The notes beneath the pieces are model-generated. The model searched no databases. It was not told the DNA's origin and worked only from the letters and a program-made list of their open reading frames with translations. The position numbers were made by a program, and so were the translations under genes. Shown piece after piece: positions 7,313 to 15,801 of a stretch of DNA of 33,604 nucleotides. The stretch's first letter is position 1; every line of letters starts with the position of its first letter. Source of the stretch: Sneathiellales bacterium (GTDB lineage: Bacteria > Pseudomonadota > Alphaproteobacteria > Sneathiellales > Sneathiellaceae); contig JAKSCD010000308.1 of NCBI GenBank assembly GCA_022360775.1, positions 1 through 33,604 on the forward strand, in the 5' to 3' direction.

Positions 7313-8206
7313 ATGAATATAGATCAAATCCAGATTTTCAAAGCAGTTTATCATGCGGGAAATTTCGCGTCGGTTGCAAAAGCGAGGAATGTTGCCCCCT
7401 CTTCCATTTCCCGCTCTGTTTCAAAACTGGAGGCCAGTCTGAGTGTCCGTCTGTTCCACCGGACAACCCGTTCTCTCTCTCCCACTGAAGAAGGGGAGCT
7501 TTTCTTTCAGCGAATAACCCCGTTTCTTGAAGAGATGGATCATTTCACCGATCATGTTGCGAAAGGAAAAATGACCCCTTCGGGGCGCTTGCGCATGACG
7601 GCGTCTGTCTCATTTGGCCAGAAAGCCATTGCACCGTTGCTTGCCAGCTTTCAGCGTCTATATCCGCACATCCAGCTCGATCTTATTTTCTCGGACGGCC
7701 AGCTTGATCTGATCTCTGACCGAATTGATCTCGCGCTGCGCCATGGCAAGCTTGAAGACAGTTCTTTGACGGCTCGCAAATTGCGGAATGTCGAATATTT
7801 CGTGGTGGCTTCTCCTCACTATCTGAAATCCGGCCCGGCAGTGAATGCGATTGAAGATCTCAAAAATCACTCTTTGCTTTCCTTTGATTACAGGGAGTTT
7901 CGGAATATCTGGCTTTTTCAAAATCGGATGGACCGCCATGAAGTCCCTATCCAGCCTTCCATGACGATGACGAACGCAGCTGCGATGCTGGAGGCCGTGA
8001 AGAATGATGCCGGAATTGCGCTGCTTCCGGACTGGCTTGTTGATTCAGAACTGGAGGTGGGAAGACTGGTTCGGATTTTTGAAACCTGGACTGTTAGTGG
8101 AACAAATACCGAAAACGCGATCTGGATCCTTCTTCCCTCCCGTCGGTATCTTCCCCATAAAACAAGGGTCATGCGTGATTTTCTGTTAAAACATTTATCT
8201 TTTTGA
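7313..8206 (+). CDS. LysR-family transcriptional regulator
   Basis: 297-residue LysR-type regulator, the normal length. The N-terminal winged helix-turn-helix covers about residues 1-60 (FKAVYHAGNFASVAKARN, then SSISRSVSKLEASLSVRLFHRTTR). The rest is a periplasmic-binding-protein-like effector domain, beginning at GRLRMTASVSFGQKAIAPLL near residue 90. It belongs to the subgroup with the LFHRTTRSLSPTEEGE segment, resembling CrgA/PA-type regulators. It diverges from the SDR gene at 7213, which is its likely target. It is convergent with the RNA methyltransferase gene, with the two stop codons inside one 12-base palindrome. The effector is unknown. Confidence 0.92.
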   Translation: MNIDQIQIFKAVYHAGNFASVAKARNVAPSSISRSVSKLEASLSVRLFHRTTRSLSPTEEGELFFQRITPFLEEMDHFTDHVAKGKMTPSGRLRMTASVSFGQKAIAPLLASFQRLYPHIQLDLIFSDGQLDLISDRIDLALRHGKLEDSSLTARKLRNVEYFVVASPHYLKSGPAVNAIEDLKNHSLLSFDYREFRNIWLFQNRMDRHEVPIQPSMTMTNAAAMLEAVKNDAGIALLPDWLVDSELEVGRLVRIFETWTVSGTNTENAIWILLPSRRYLPHKTRVMRDFLLKHLSF

Positions 8207-8215
8207 GGGCCCTCA
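8204..8215. repeat. Palindrome joining two convergent stop codons
   Basis: TGAGGGCCCTCA is a perfect 12-base palindrome. Its left end is the TGA of the LysR gene, and its right end is the TGA of the leftward methyltransferase gene. With no loop and no T tract it is not a standard terminator. Confidence 0.5.
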
Positions 8216-9322
8216 GCCTTCTGTCTGATACAGCTTCACATTGATGCCGCCATGGGAAAAAGCAATCGGTGTCTTTTTGAAATCAAGGCCGGTTGCGTGG
8301 GCCAGCCGGTCCGAATTCGTGATCAGACCAAGCCGCCAACCGTTAAAATCGCTACGGAATTTGTTACCAAGAGACTGATAGAGAGGCAGAAGTTTTTTCT
8401 GATCTCCAATGCGCGTTCCGTAAGGCGGGTTCGTGATCATCAGTCCGGCCGGGCCTTTCGGTGCCTGGATATTGCTCAGTGTCTGCCGGGTGAAGGAGGT
8501 GATCGCAGAGACTTGCGCGCGCTCAGCATTGGCTGTGGCAAAGCTGATAGCCCCCTTATCGCGGTCGAAACCGAAAAAACGATCTTCCACTGCGCAAGGG
8601 TTGCTTTTTTCTTTGACAGTCTTCCAGGCTTTCGGATCAAAGTTTTTTAAAGTTTCAAAGGCAAATGCCCGGTTTCGACCAGCATCAAGCCGGGATGCAA
8701 TTTCGGCGGCTTCCAAAATAAAGGTGCCGGATCCGCACATGGGATCGATAACGGGCTCCTTCCCCTTGAAACCGCAGGCCCGTAAAGAGAGAGCCGCCAG
8801 TGTCTCCCGAAGAGGCGCCTTGTTAAGTGCTTCTTTGGAGCCGCGTTTGTGCAACCCCTCCCCGGAGCTATCCAGGCTGATGGTGCAGATATCCTTGAAA
8901 AGGCGAACTTTAATCTGCAACCCCGCTTCTGGATCAGCTTCACAGTGCAGGATCTCCTCAAGAGCCCGCTCAATTCGCTCAACCGCAGCTTTCTTGTGAT
9001 AGATTTTTGACTTTGATGTGCTGACATCAACTCGTATCGGAGTTCGAGGGTTCAAGAAGTCATTCCAGGGAAATTGCCGGGCTTTTTTATCAAGCTCCGA
9101 TAGATGAAAAGCACGAAAGCTTCCAAGCCGAACAAGTACTTTGCTCGCTCCGCGAAGCTGTAGATTTGCTCTATAGACTTCCGGCCATCCTCCTTTGATG
9201 ATGACACCCCCGGTAAGGATTTTCGCCTTTTTAAATCCCTTTTCGGTGACTTCAGCGCGTAAGATTTCTTCAAAGCCTGGCGGAGTTACCAGTAAAATTT
9301 CCAACGAGGTATTATCTTGCAT
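8213..9322 (-). CDS. THUMP-domain class I RNA methyltransferase (RlmL/YpsC-like)
   Basis: 369-residue SAM-dependent methyltransferase of the THUMP type, probably adding a methyl group to the exocyclic N2 of a guanine in 23S rRNA as RlmL does. Residues 1-155 hold the ferredoxin-like and THUMP RNA-binding parts, with GLHKRG following at 157-162. The Rossmann methyltransferase domain shows DPMCGSGTF at 193-201 as the SAM site and the catalytic TNPPYGTRIG at about 297-306, typical of N-methyltransferases acting on a base. It lacks the second methyltransferase domain (RlmK) of the E. coli RlmKL fusion. Cytoplasmic. It follows the dioxygenase gene by 64 bases on the same strand. The exact modified base is inferred. 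Confidence 0.87.
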   Translation of the reverse strand: MQDNTSLEILLVTPPGFEEILRAEVTEKGFKKAKILTGGVIIKGGWPEVYRANLQLRGASKVLVRLGSFRAFHLSELDKKARQFPWNDFLNPRTPIRVDVSTSKSKIYHKKAAVERIERALEEILHCEADPEAGLQIKVRLFKDICTISLDSSGEGLHKRGSKEALNKAPLRETLAALSLRACGFKGKEPVIDPMCGSGTFILEAAEIASRLDAGRNRAFAFETLKNFDPKAWKTVKEKSNPCAVEDRFFGFDRDKGAISFATANAERAQVSAITSFTRQTLSNIQAPKGPAGLMITNPPYGTRIGDQKKLLPLYQSLGNKFRSDFNGWRLGLITNSDRLAHATGLDFKKTPIAFSHGGINVKLYQTEG

Positions 9323-9386
9323 TCGGCACGTCTAACGGCTCTTTGGGACCTTGTCCACCGGAATCGCATTCGCCATAAGGTATCCC

Positions 9387-10232
9387 CTATTGAGGGCGGT
9401 CCCCTTCCAGCGTCACACGGTGCATCAGACGTTTGAAGCCATGATAGTCATTGATCGGGTTATGCTGGCAGGAACGGTTGTCCCAAAAGGCGATTGATCC
9501 CCGCCGCCAGGCGAACCGGCAGGTATATTCTGGCCGGATTTGTTCCTGATAGAGATAGTCGAGAAGCGGTTCACTCTCTTCCACGGTCATATTTTCAAAG
9601 CGAACTGTATGACCCGGATTAATGAACAAGGACCTCTTCCCGGTTTCCGGATGAGTTCTGACCACCGGATGGACGGCTTCCAGGACGGCCTCAGCAGAGG
9701 CTTTTCCACTATCATCCAGCCGGGCCTGTCGTGTGGATTTAGCGAGCGGATTTTCTGATGAATTGATGGCGTTCAGCTTTCCAAGTATTTCTTTCAATCC
9801 TCCGGACAGCCCGTCATATGCTTTATACATATTGGAAAAAAGGGTATCGCCTCCATAAGGGGGGAGTTCTCTTGCCAGCAAAATGGAGCCAAGCGGCGGC
9901 TTTTCCTTATAGGTGGTATCTGAGTGCCAGAGGCCTCCGAAATTCACTGTTTCATGTTCCAGTTTCAAAATACAGACGATTTCAGGATAGCCTTCCAGAC
10001 CTTTAACGAGTGGATATTCAACCGGATTGCCAAATTTCCGCGCAAAAGCGATATGCTGCTCTGGCGTAATCTCCTGATCGCGGAAGAAAATCACCAGATA
10101 CTCAAGAAGGGCTGCGCGGATCTCCTCAATAAGACCGTCTTCCAAAGGATCTCGTAAATCTACTCCTGATATTTCTGCACCCAGTGCACCGGAGATCGGT
10201 GTGACCTTTAGTGGTTCTGAAATAACCTGCAT
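9387..10232 (-). CDS. TauD/TfdA-family Fe(II)/2-oxoglutarate dioxygenase
   Basis: 281-residue non-haem iron dioxygenase that couples 2-oxoglutarate decarboxylation to substrate hydroxylation. The iron ligands are visible as H103-x-D105 in WHSDTTY and H257 in CQHNPINDY. The 2-oxoglutarate-binding arginine is in RLMHRVTL near the end. A longer reading frame begins with TTG at 10325. The ATG at 10232 gives the normal TauD length and N-terminus (VTPISGALGAEISGVDL), so I use it. Whether the substrate is taurine, another sulfonate or an aryloxyacid cannot be read from the sequence, and no sulfonate transporter is nearby. It is divergent from the SDR gene of the RpoE cluster. Confidence 0.9.
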   Translation of the reverse strand: MQVISEPLKVTPISGALGAEISGVDLRDPLEDGLIEEIRAALLEYLVIFFRDQEITPEQHIAFARKFGNPVEYPLVKGLEGYPEIVCILKLEHETVNFGGLWHSDTTYKEKPPLGSILLARELPPYGGDTLFSNMYKAYDGLSGGLKEILGKLNAINSSENPLAKSTRQARLDDSGKASAEAVLEAVHPVVRTHPETGKRSLFINPGHTVRFENMTVEESEPLLDYLYQEQIRPEYTCRFAWRRGSIAFWDNRSCQHNPINDYHGFKRLMHRVTLEGDRPQ

Positions 10233-10382
10233 TTTTCGCCCCCAAAAGGCAGAGAATTTTCTGCCGCCGTTTTTCTTTTTTATTCGGTTCTGGATATCTT
10301 GAAGGAGGCCGGCTTTTTGCGTCAAGCAGACAGGGGAAGGTGGTACTGAATTATTTTCTATGGAAAATTTCTGTCTTTAAGG

Positions 10383-10410
10383 TGATTTTTTGAGGGCTCG
10401 AAGATCTATT
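10383..10410 (+). promoter_or_regulatory. Weak RpoE-like promoter candidate for the SDR-SnoaL pair
   Basis: TGATTT at 10383-10388 is followed after 18 bases by TATT at 10407-10410, about 40 bases before the SDR start. It has the spacing of the two strong TGATCC-N18-TAAA sites near 15100 but poorer boxes, so it is a candidate only. Confidence 0.25.
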
Positions 10411-10447
10411 GCACTGTTTCACCCGTAAAAACAGTAAAGAGGGTCAA

Positions 10448-11197
10448 ATGGATCACGGCAAACAGCATATCTGGATCATCGGCGCAAGCTCGGGCATTGG
10501 AAAGGCCTTGGCAGAAATTTACAGTTCTGCTGGCTGGATAGTCACGGCTTCCGCCCGAAATGAAGAAAAGCTTGGGGCTTTGAGCGGGCAAAATGGCAAT
10601 ATATCGTCACTTCCTCTGGATGTGCTGGAGGAAAACTGTTTTGAAAGGGCTTTCAAATATTTCAGGGCCGGGGATTTGATGCCCGATTTGGTCCTCTATT
10701 GTGCAGCCAGCTACAAGCCCGGCGGACTTTCGGTGCTGAACCAGGCGGAAGCCGGTCAGCATATGGCGGTTAATTATCTTGCATTCACGGGCCTGGTCGA
10801 TGCAACGGTCGCTGAATTTTCTTCAAGGGGTTCAGGGCATCTTGCTGTCATTTCCTCTTTAGCCGGATATTGCGGGTTGCCAAATGCAGCCCTTTATGGT
10901 CCGACAAAAGCAGCCCTTATCAATCTTTGTGAAACCCTGAAGCCTGAATTTGATCAACGGGGCCTGAGCCTGAGTGTTATCTGTCCGGGATTTGTCAAAA
11001 CACCGCTTACAGATAAAAATTCTTTCAAGATGCCGTACCTTATGGAGCCACAGGAAGCGGCAATCCGGATCAAGAAAGATCTGGATAAAGGGGCGTTTCA
11101 AATCAGCTTTCCCTGGCAAATGACCCTGACGCTGAAACTCTTGCAAAAACTCCCTTATTTCCTCTATTTCCGGATAATGAAAAGGATGAAATCATGA
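10448..11197 (+). CDS. SDR-family oxidoreductase of the RpoE-ChrR cluster
   Basis: 249-residue short-chain dehydrogenase/reductase with GASSGIG near residue 13, an active-site serine in VISSLAGY and the catalytic motif YGPTK. The ATG at 10448, four bases after AGAGGG, is preferred to a TTG at 10409 because the protein then starts just before the first Rossmann strand. Its stop overlaps the next gene in an ATGA junction, so translation is coupled. SDR and SnoaL-like genes accompany rpoE-chrR and the cfa/flavoprotein genes in many alphaproteobacteria, which suggests a part in the singlet-oxygen lipid response. The precise substrate is not known to me. Confidence 0.87.
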   Translation: MDHGKQHIWIIGASSGIGKALAEIYSSAGWIVTASARNEEKLGALSGQNGNISSLPLDVLEENCFERAFKYFRAGDLMPDLVLYCAASYKPGGLSVLNQAEAGQHMAVNYLAFTGLVDATVAEFSSRGSGHLAVISSLAGYCGLPNAALYGPTKAALINLCETLKPEFDQRGLSLSVICPGFVKTPLTDKNSFKMPYLMEPQEAAIRIKKDLDKGAFQISFPWQMTLTLKLLQKLPYFLYFRIMKRMKS

Positions 11198-11652
11198 CGG
11201 AAAATTCACGTGCTGAGCAAAAAGCCACGGCACAGGCCTATGTGAATTTTTATGAGGCGCTGTCTCCCGCCAATCTGGGTGATCTTGAAGATATCCTGAG
11301 TGAAGACGTTCATTTCATCGATCCCTTTAGCGATATCAGGGGACGCGATCATGTGATGGGCATTCTTCAGAAAATGTTTGATGATGTGGATAATCCGAAA
11401 TTCACAATTCTCGATGTCGCCTGGTCGGAAAGTTCCTGTTACATGCGCTGGCATTTCAATTGTTATTTTGCAGTTCTTGGAGACTGGATGTTCAAAGGGA
11501 TGACAGAACTTCGTTTCAACGCCGAAGGGAAGATTTGCGCCCATTACGATTACTGGGATTCCGGTCTTCATTTTTACGCAAAACTTCCCGTAATCGGATG
11601 GTTTGTTCGGTTGGTCAGGAAGAAGGCCAGCTTCAAGCCGGCTTCTCAATAA
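11194..11652 (+). CDS. SnoaL/NTF2-like protein
   Basis: 152-residue small alpha-beta protein of the SnoaL-like (NTF2 fold) family. It shows a helical start (AYVNFYEALSPANLGDLEDIL), the characteristic strand DVHFIDPFSDIRGRDHVMGIL, and a later C-terminal strand run with MRWHFNCYF and HYDYWDSG. The fold makes a pocket for small hydrophobic ligands, but family members range from cyclases to binding proteins. It is coupled to the SDR gene by a four-base overlap. Its 3' end overlaps the convergent cfa gene by 20 bases. In related genomes such a gene belongs to the RpoE-ChrR regulon; the role here is inferred from that. Confidence 0.82.
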   Translation: MTENSRAEQKATAQAYVNFYEALSPANLGDLEDILSEDVHFIDPFSDIRGRDHVMGILQKMFDDVDNPKFTILDVAWSESSCYMRWHFNCYFAVLGDWMFKGMTELRFNAEGKICAHYDYWDSGLHFYAKLPVIGWFVRLVRKKASFKPASQ

Positions 11653-12889
11653 CAAAAAATCCGACATTGATTGATCCGGCCTTAAAGCCCGCCTCGCAAT
11701 ATTCCAGATAATAAAGCCACATGCGCTTAAAACGCGCGTCAAACCCGAGAGCTTCTATCTTGGGCCAGTTTGCAAGGAATTCCCGTTTCCAGTGGATCAG
11801 GGTTTTTGCGTAATCCATTCCGAAAAATTCCTGGCTGCGGAGCTTCAGGCCTTGCTGTCGAACTGCTTTTTCCAGCGCTTTGGGGGAGGGGAGAAATCCT
11901 CCTGGAAATATGTAACGCTGAATAAAATCCACATTATTGCGGTAATGTTCAAAATGTTCTTCAGCAATTGTTATGGCCTGAAGAACAGCACGGCCACCGG
12001 GTTTCAGGCAATTACTGATGGTTTCAAAATAGACCGGCCAGTGTTCTTCACCCACAGCCTCGATCATTTCAATGGAGACAATTGCATCATATTCACCTTC
12101 AAGATCCCGGTAATCCTGAAGGGAAAGGTCAATATGTTCTTCAAGCGACTCCCTGGCTGATGCCGCTTTTGCATAGGCTAGCTGTTCCGTTGACAGCGTT
12201 ACGCCCTTCACCTTATGCCCTGCGCGGGCCGCTTTCAGGGCCATGGCCCCCCAGCCGCACCCTATTTCCAGAACGGAGCTTTCTTGCTTCAAATTCATCA
12301 GGTCCAGGATATAAGCGTATTTTCGCTCCTGCGCCGCGACAAGATCTTCCTCACTTTCTCCTTCAAGCCTGAAGGCAGAGGAATAGGTCATGCTCTCATC
12401 AAGCCACAATTTGTAAAAGGCATTTCCAAGATCATAGTGAAAGGCAATGTTTCGCCGACTTCCAGCCTTGGTATTCTGCCGTTTCAAGTGCCAATGGCGT
12501 GCATTTCTTTTGCTAAACCATCCGGAGTTAAGGGCGCGATCGAGAATGCTTCTGTTTTTTTGCAGCAGAATAAAAAGATCAACAAGATGGTGACAGTACC
12601 AGTCTCCCTGCAGATTTCCTTCGGCGAGGGACAAGGGATCTCCGGAGAGTAATTTCAATAATAACCGGTCCGTCCGGATCCGGATATATATGGGATCAAA
12701 AGTTTCATCCCCAAAGGACAGGAAGCGGCCACTCGGCAGAATGCAGATTATATGCCCGTCTTTCAAATCCTTGAGCATCCGGTTCAACAGAAACGCCCAG
12801 GCATTGTCAACAATGGTGTAGCGATCGGAAAAGGTTTTCAGCTCCGGCAGGGAGGGAGAGATACTGTGCTGACTTTGATGAGGACTCAT
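11633..12889 (-). CDS. cfa: Cyclopropane-fatty-acyl-phospholipid synthase family methyltransferase
   Basis: 418-residue SAM-dependent methyltransferase acting on unsaturated acyl chains of membrane phospholipids. Visible marks are HYDLGNAFYKLWLD at 151-164, followed by MTYSSA. The SAM-binding loop VLEIGCGWG lies at 206-214, and the family segment FIQRYIFPGGFLPS near residue 322. The N-terminal 130 residues form the lipid-binding part. Alphaproteobacteria use such enzymes for cyclopropane formation, or for the methylation that starts furan fatty acid synthesis; the sequence alone does not separate these. It is the last gene of a leftward operon with a flavoprotein and DUF1365, joined by four-base ATGA overlaps. 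An RpoE-type promoter heads the operon. Confidence 0.9.
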   Translation of the reverse strand: MSPHQSQHSISPSLPELKTFSDRYTIVDNAWAFLLNRMLKDLKDGHIICILPSGRFLSFGDETFDPIYIRIRTDRLLLKLLSGDPLSLAEGNLQGDWYCHHLVDLFILLQKNRSILDRALNSGWFSKRNARHWHLKRQNTKAGSRRNIAFHYDLGNAFYKLWLDESMTYSSAFRLEGESEEDLVAAQERKYAYILDLMNLKQESSVLEIGCGWGAMALKAARAGHKVKGVTLSTEQLAYAKAASARESLEEHIDLSLQDYRDLEGEYDAIVSIEMIEAVGEEHWPVYFETISNCLKPGGRAVLQAITIAEEHFEHYRNNVDFIQRYIFPGGFLPSPKALEKAVRQQGLKLRSQEFFGMDYAKTLIHWKREFLANWPKIEALGFDARFKRMWLYYLEYCEAGFKAGSINVGFFVIEKPA

Positions 12890-13731
12890 GAGGCTCCCTC
12901 TTTCGATATTTTATTATTGGAAATGCTTGACGTAATACCGGTGACAGGAACGGCTGGTGGGTCGGGTCTTTGCTGATAAGCTGCCCCCTTTATCCAGAGC
13001 TTGAGAGCCTCCCAGTGAATGGCTGCAAGTATTTTCCCGCCCATCTGAAAATAGGAGAGGGCAAGAGCAAGCATTGCCTTTCTACTGATTTTCAGTTTCC
13101 GTCCCCGAAAGGAAGCGGTCAGGAGGGCTTGTTGTTGTTGCGCCTGATTTATCGTGATGGAGACGGTCTCCTTTGGAGGAGTTATCTTGAACGTGTAATG
13201 ACAATCCATCTCGATAAAAGGGGAGACATAAAAACACTTGTCGCAGCTATGGCGATAAGGAGCGCTCAGCCCATCAGAAATTTTAAAGGCATAATGATGC
13301 CTTTGACCAAAGGTGTTACGAACCTGGTAAAGAATGGCTTTTACTTCCTGATTTTTCCCGTAGCAGAAAAAGACGGTAAGGGGATTAAAGGCCCGTCCTA
13401 AAAACCGGGGATAAGCCAGCATTTCAATGCGGGCCGGGACCTCCTCATTAGAAGAGAAAATGCCAGAACAGGTCAGGAGGTCCTGGACATATTCAGTAAG
13501 ACGCTCATATCCCTCCTCCATATGGTCTTTCTCGTGAAGGCTGAACAAATTGAAGCGGTTAAACGAAAAGAAAGGGATATCCCGCGTTGTCTTTGCGGGG
13601 TTCGTCAGATCCAGACATACTGAAAAGACTTTATAAACAAGTCGATGTTTTATGGCGTCATGACGCTGGTGATAGACCTTCCCCTGGTAGCATTTGAAAG
13701 GTTCGATTTCTTGCTCATCAGGAGGGATCAT
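12886..13731 (-). CDS. DUF1365 family protein
   Basis: 281-residue protein of DUF1365. The family opening is clear: YQGKVYHQRHDAIKHRLVYKVFSVCLDL, written here as the segment near residues 14-42. A middle region with YPRFLGRAFNPLTVFFCYG and the KCFYVSPFIEMDCHYTFK stretch also match. Function is not established; it nearly always sits beside a flavin oxidoreductase and a Cfa-like enzyme, and is thought to act with them in fatty-acid modification. No signal peptide or membrane helix is visible. Both ends overlap the neighbouring genes by four bases, implying coupled translation in the order flavoprotein, DUF1365, Cfa. Confidence 0.88.
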   Translation of the reverse strand: MIPPDEQEIEPFKCYQGKVYHQRHDAIKHRLVYKVFSVCLDLTNPAKTTRDIPFFSFNRFNLFSLHEKDHMEEGYERLTEYVQDLLTCSGIFSSNEEVPARIEMLAYPRFLGRAFNPLTVFFCYGKNQEVKAILYQVRNTFGQRHHYAFKISDGLSAPYRHSCDKCFYVSPFIEMDCHYTFKITPPKETVSITINQAQQQQALLTASFRGRKLKISRKAMLALALSYFQMGGKILAAIHWEALKLWIKGAAYQQRPDPPAVPVTGITSSISNNKISKEGAS

Positions 13732-15068
13732 TCCGCGGCCTCCTGATTGGAGCTTTGCGTAAATTCAGGAAGATGAAGACGCCCGGAGGGGTTCTCGACA
13801 GTCCAGGGGCGTTTCAGGCCGCCCAGGCGCTCGGCAACCTCGAGGCCTGCCTGCAGTCCGTCTTCATGAAATCCGTGTCCCATATAGGCCCCGCAAAACC
13901 AGGTTCTCTTGTGTCCCTGCAGGGACCAGATCTTTTGTTTCGCCTGCTCTGTCCCTTCATCAAAAACCGGGTGGGCATAAACATAGCTTCTCAGAATATC
14001 GCCTTCGCGAGGCTGGTGAACGGGGTTAAGGGTTATGAAAAGATCCTTTTCTGTCGGTAAAGGCTGCAAGGCATTCATCCAGTAACTCACACATTGTGCG
14101 ACATTGTCAGAATTTCCCTTTATATAATTCCAGGCCGACCAGACTTTCCTGCGTTTCGGCATCAGGCTTTCATCCCGATGCAGGATCGCCAGGTTTTTCT
14201 GATAGCGAATAGCTGAAAGAATGTCTTCTTCCTGCTCTGTCGGTCCTTCCGCTCCCGCTTTCAGGAGCCGAAGGGCCTGATCCGAATGACAGGCAAAAAC
14301 GATATGATCATATTTTCTGTCAATGCCTTCGCGCATCTGAAGGATTACCGAGCCGGGTTTGCGGGAAATACTGTCGATAGTGGCATTCATGAAAATCCGG
14401 CCCGAGATTTCCCTGGCAACCCGATCCACATATTGTTTTGAGCCCCCGACAACAGTTCGCCATTGGGGACGGTCGCGAAGTTGCAGCAGGCCGTGATTGT
14501 CGCAAAACTGGACAAAACTTTTAAACGGAAAAGCCAACATCTGGTCCATGGGCATTGACCAGATCGCAGCCCCCATCGGCAACAGATGATCGTCCTTAAA
14601 GACGGCACTATAGTTGTTTTCAATAAGATATTGCCCCAGAGAGTATTCGCTGTAATGCTCTTTTTGGGCGTCAAGGCGGGCATGAGCATAAAACCGGCGG
14701 ATATCCCGAAGCATCTTCAAAAATACCGGATTGATAAGATTGAGGCGCCGTGCAAAAAGGGCTGCTAAACCGGATCCTGCATATTCCTGGGCACCCTTCT
14801 GGGACGAAACGGCAAACGACATTGTGGTAGGGGATGTTTCGATTTTCAACAGATCAAAAAGAGCCGTCAGGTTTGGATAGGTGTGGTTATTATAGACAAT
14901 AAACCCGGTATCAACGGCCACCTCTTTATGATCAAGAGTGACAATCTGGGTATTGGCGTGACCACCCAATCGATGATCTTTCTCAAACAGATCCACATCG
15001 TGATTTTTGGAAAGCAGCCACGCAGCTGATAATCCAGAAATTCCACTTCCGATTACGGCGATCTTCAT
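13728..15068 (-). CDS. FAD-dependent NAD(P)-binding oxidoreductase (amine-oxidase superfamily)
   Basis: 446-residue flavoprotein. The dinucleotide motif GSGISGLSAAWLL covers residues 7-19, followed by DLFEKDHRLGGHANT, the FAD-binding ribose glutamate and glycine segment of the amine oxidase/protoporphyrinogen oxidase superfamily. The C-terminal part has the matching FAD motif WFCGAYMGHGFHEDGLQAG. Close relatives in Rhodobacter lie beside cfa-like genes under RpoE control and are linked, as I recall, to fatty-acid desaturation or oxygenation and to ChrR turnover. The substrate here is inferred to be a phospholipid acyl chain. It is first in the leftward operon, 29 bases after the predicted RpoE -10 box. 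The ATG at 15068 has AAGGA upstream. Confidence 0.88.
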   Translation of the reverse strand: MKIAVIGSGISGLSAAWLLSKNHDVDLFEKDHRLGGHANTQIVTLDHKEVAVDTGFIVYNNHTYPNLTALFDLLKIETSPTTMSFAVSSQKGAQEYAGSGLAALFARRLNLINPVFLKMLRDIRRFYAHARLDAQKEHYSEYSLGQYLIENNYSAVFKDDHLLPMGAAIWSMPMDQMLAFPFKSFVQFCDNHGLLQLRDRPQWRTVVGGSKQYVDRVAREISGRIFMNATIDSISRKPGSVILQMREGIDRKYDHIVFACHSDQALRLLKAGAEGPTEQEEDILSAIRYQKNLAILHRDESLMPKRRKVWSAWNYIKGNSDNVAQCVSYWMNALQPLPTEKDLFITLNPVHQPREGDILRSYVYAHPVFDEGTEQAKQKIWSLQGHKRTWFCGAYMGHGFHEDGLQAGLEVAERLGGLKRPWTVENPSGRLHLPEFTQSSNQEAAE

Positions 15069-15096
15069 TCATCTATCCTTCTGATGCCTTTTCTTT

Positions 15097-15124
15097 TTTA
15101 TGGAAGTGAAAGGGATTTGGATCA
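15097..15124 (-). promoter_or_regulatory. RpoE-type promoter of the flavoprotein-DUF1365-cfa operon
   Basis: Read leftward, TGATCC (complement of 15119-15124), 18 bases, then TAAA (complement of 15097-15100). This is the -35/-10 pattern of the alphaproteobacterial singlet-oxygen sigma factor RpoE. It ends 28 bases before the flavoprotein ATG. Confidence 0.75.
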
Positions 15125-15137
15125 CAGAAAATATAAG

Positions 15138-15165
15138 TGATCCAAAGAAGGGCATGGACCGTAAA
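15138..15165 (+). promoter_or_regulatory. RpoE-type autoregulatory promoter of rpoE-chrR
   Basis: TGATCC at 15138-15143, exactly 18 bases, then TAAA at 15162-15165. It is identical in boxes and spacing to the promoter on the other strand. Transcription would begin near 15172, so the rpoE start codon must lie further right than the longest possible frame. Confidence 0.78.
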
Positions 15166-15198
15166 AGATCCGAATTCATGCGAAGGGTGTACAAGATC

Positions 15199-15801
15199 AT
15201 GAAAAAAGTGCAGCTTGAAGCAGGCCAATTAAAAGGGGGGCAGGATTTGACTGCCGATCAGTTAAACGACCTGCTTGTGACGCTTGGAAAGAAAAGATGT
15301 AAAAGCTCTTTTCGGACACTTTTTGATTTTTACGCACCGAGACTCAAATCCTTTTTTCTGAAAGTTGGAACCACAGAGGAAATCGCTGAAGAGCTTATTC
15401 AAGAGACTTTCGTTCAGATCTGGCGAAAAGCACAAACCTATGATCCGTCAAAAGCGGCGTCTTCGACCTGGATTTTTACCATAGCAAGAAACAGACGTAT
15501 TGATCGTTTCCGTTCTGAAAAAAGCTATATTTTTGAAGATGACAGCTATCTTCATAAACATCTGGTCATGGAGGAAAGCCAGTCTCAATCTGTGTTCGAA
15601 AAGGAAATCGGGCATAAAATGCATAAAGCTCTTGCGCGGCTACCGGCCAATCAGTCAGAGATTATCAAGATGTCCTTCTTTCAGGATTTGAGCCATGGGG
15701 AAATTGCCGAATGCCTTTCGCTCCCATTAGGAACCGTTAAATCAAGAATTAGACTGGCTTTTAAACAGCTAAGGTCAATTCTTGCGGAATTGGACCAATG
15801 A
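15199..15801 (+). CDS. rpoE: ECF sigma factor, RpoE of the RpoE-ChrR type
   Basis: 200-residue extracytoplasmic-function sigma factor. Region 2 is at about residues 35-100 (FRTLFDFYAPRLKSFFLK, ELIQETFVQIWRKA, SSTWIFTIARNRRIDRFR). Region 4 is at about 135-190, with LPANQSEIIKMSFFQDLSHGE written as two halves around position 140, then LPLGTVKSRIRLAFKQLR. It directs transcription of the singlet-oxygen stress regulon and is held inactive by ChrR. The frame is open back to an ATG at 15100. The RpoE-type promoter at 15138-15165 lies inside that extension, so I use the ATG at 15199; 15178 is an alternative. It overlaps chrR by four bases, giving coupled expression with its anti-sigma factor. Confidence 0.9.
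   Translation: MKKVQLEAGQLKGGQDLTADQLNDLLVTLGKKRCKSSFRTLFDFYAPRLKSFFLKVGTTEEIAEELIQETFVQIWRKAQTYDPSKAASSTWIFTIARNRRIDRFRSEKSYIFEDDSYLHKHLVMEESQSQSVFEKEIGHKMHKALARLPANQSEIIKMSFFQDLSHGEIAECLSLPLGTVKSRIRLAFKQLRSILAELDQ

Noticed and set aside
10233..10325. TTG start giving a 31-residue longer dioxygenase
   Set aside because: The extra residues are basic and low-complexity and not part of the TauD family; the ATG at 10232 gives the usual length.
15100..15198. N-terminal extension of RpoE to the ATG at 15100
   Set aside because: The extension contains the rightward RpoE-type promoter and overlaps the leftward one; the region does not match the sigma-factor family.
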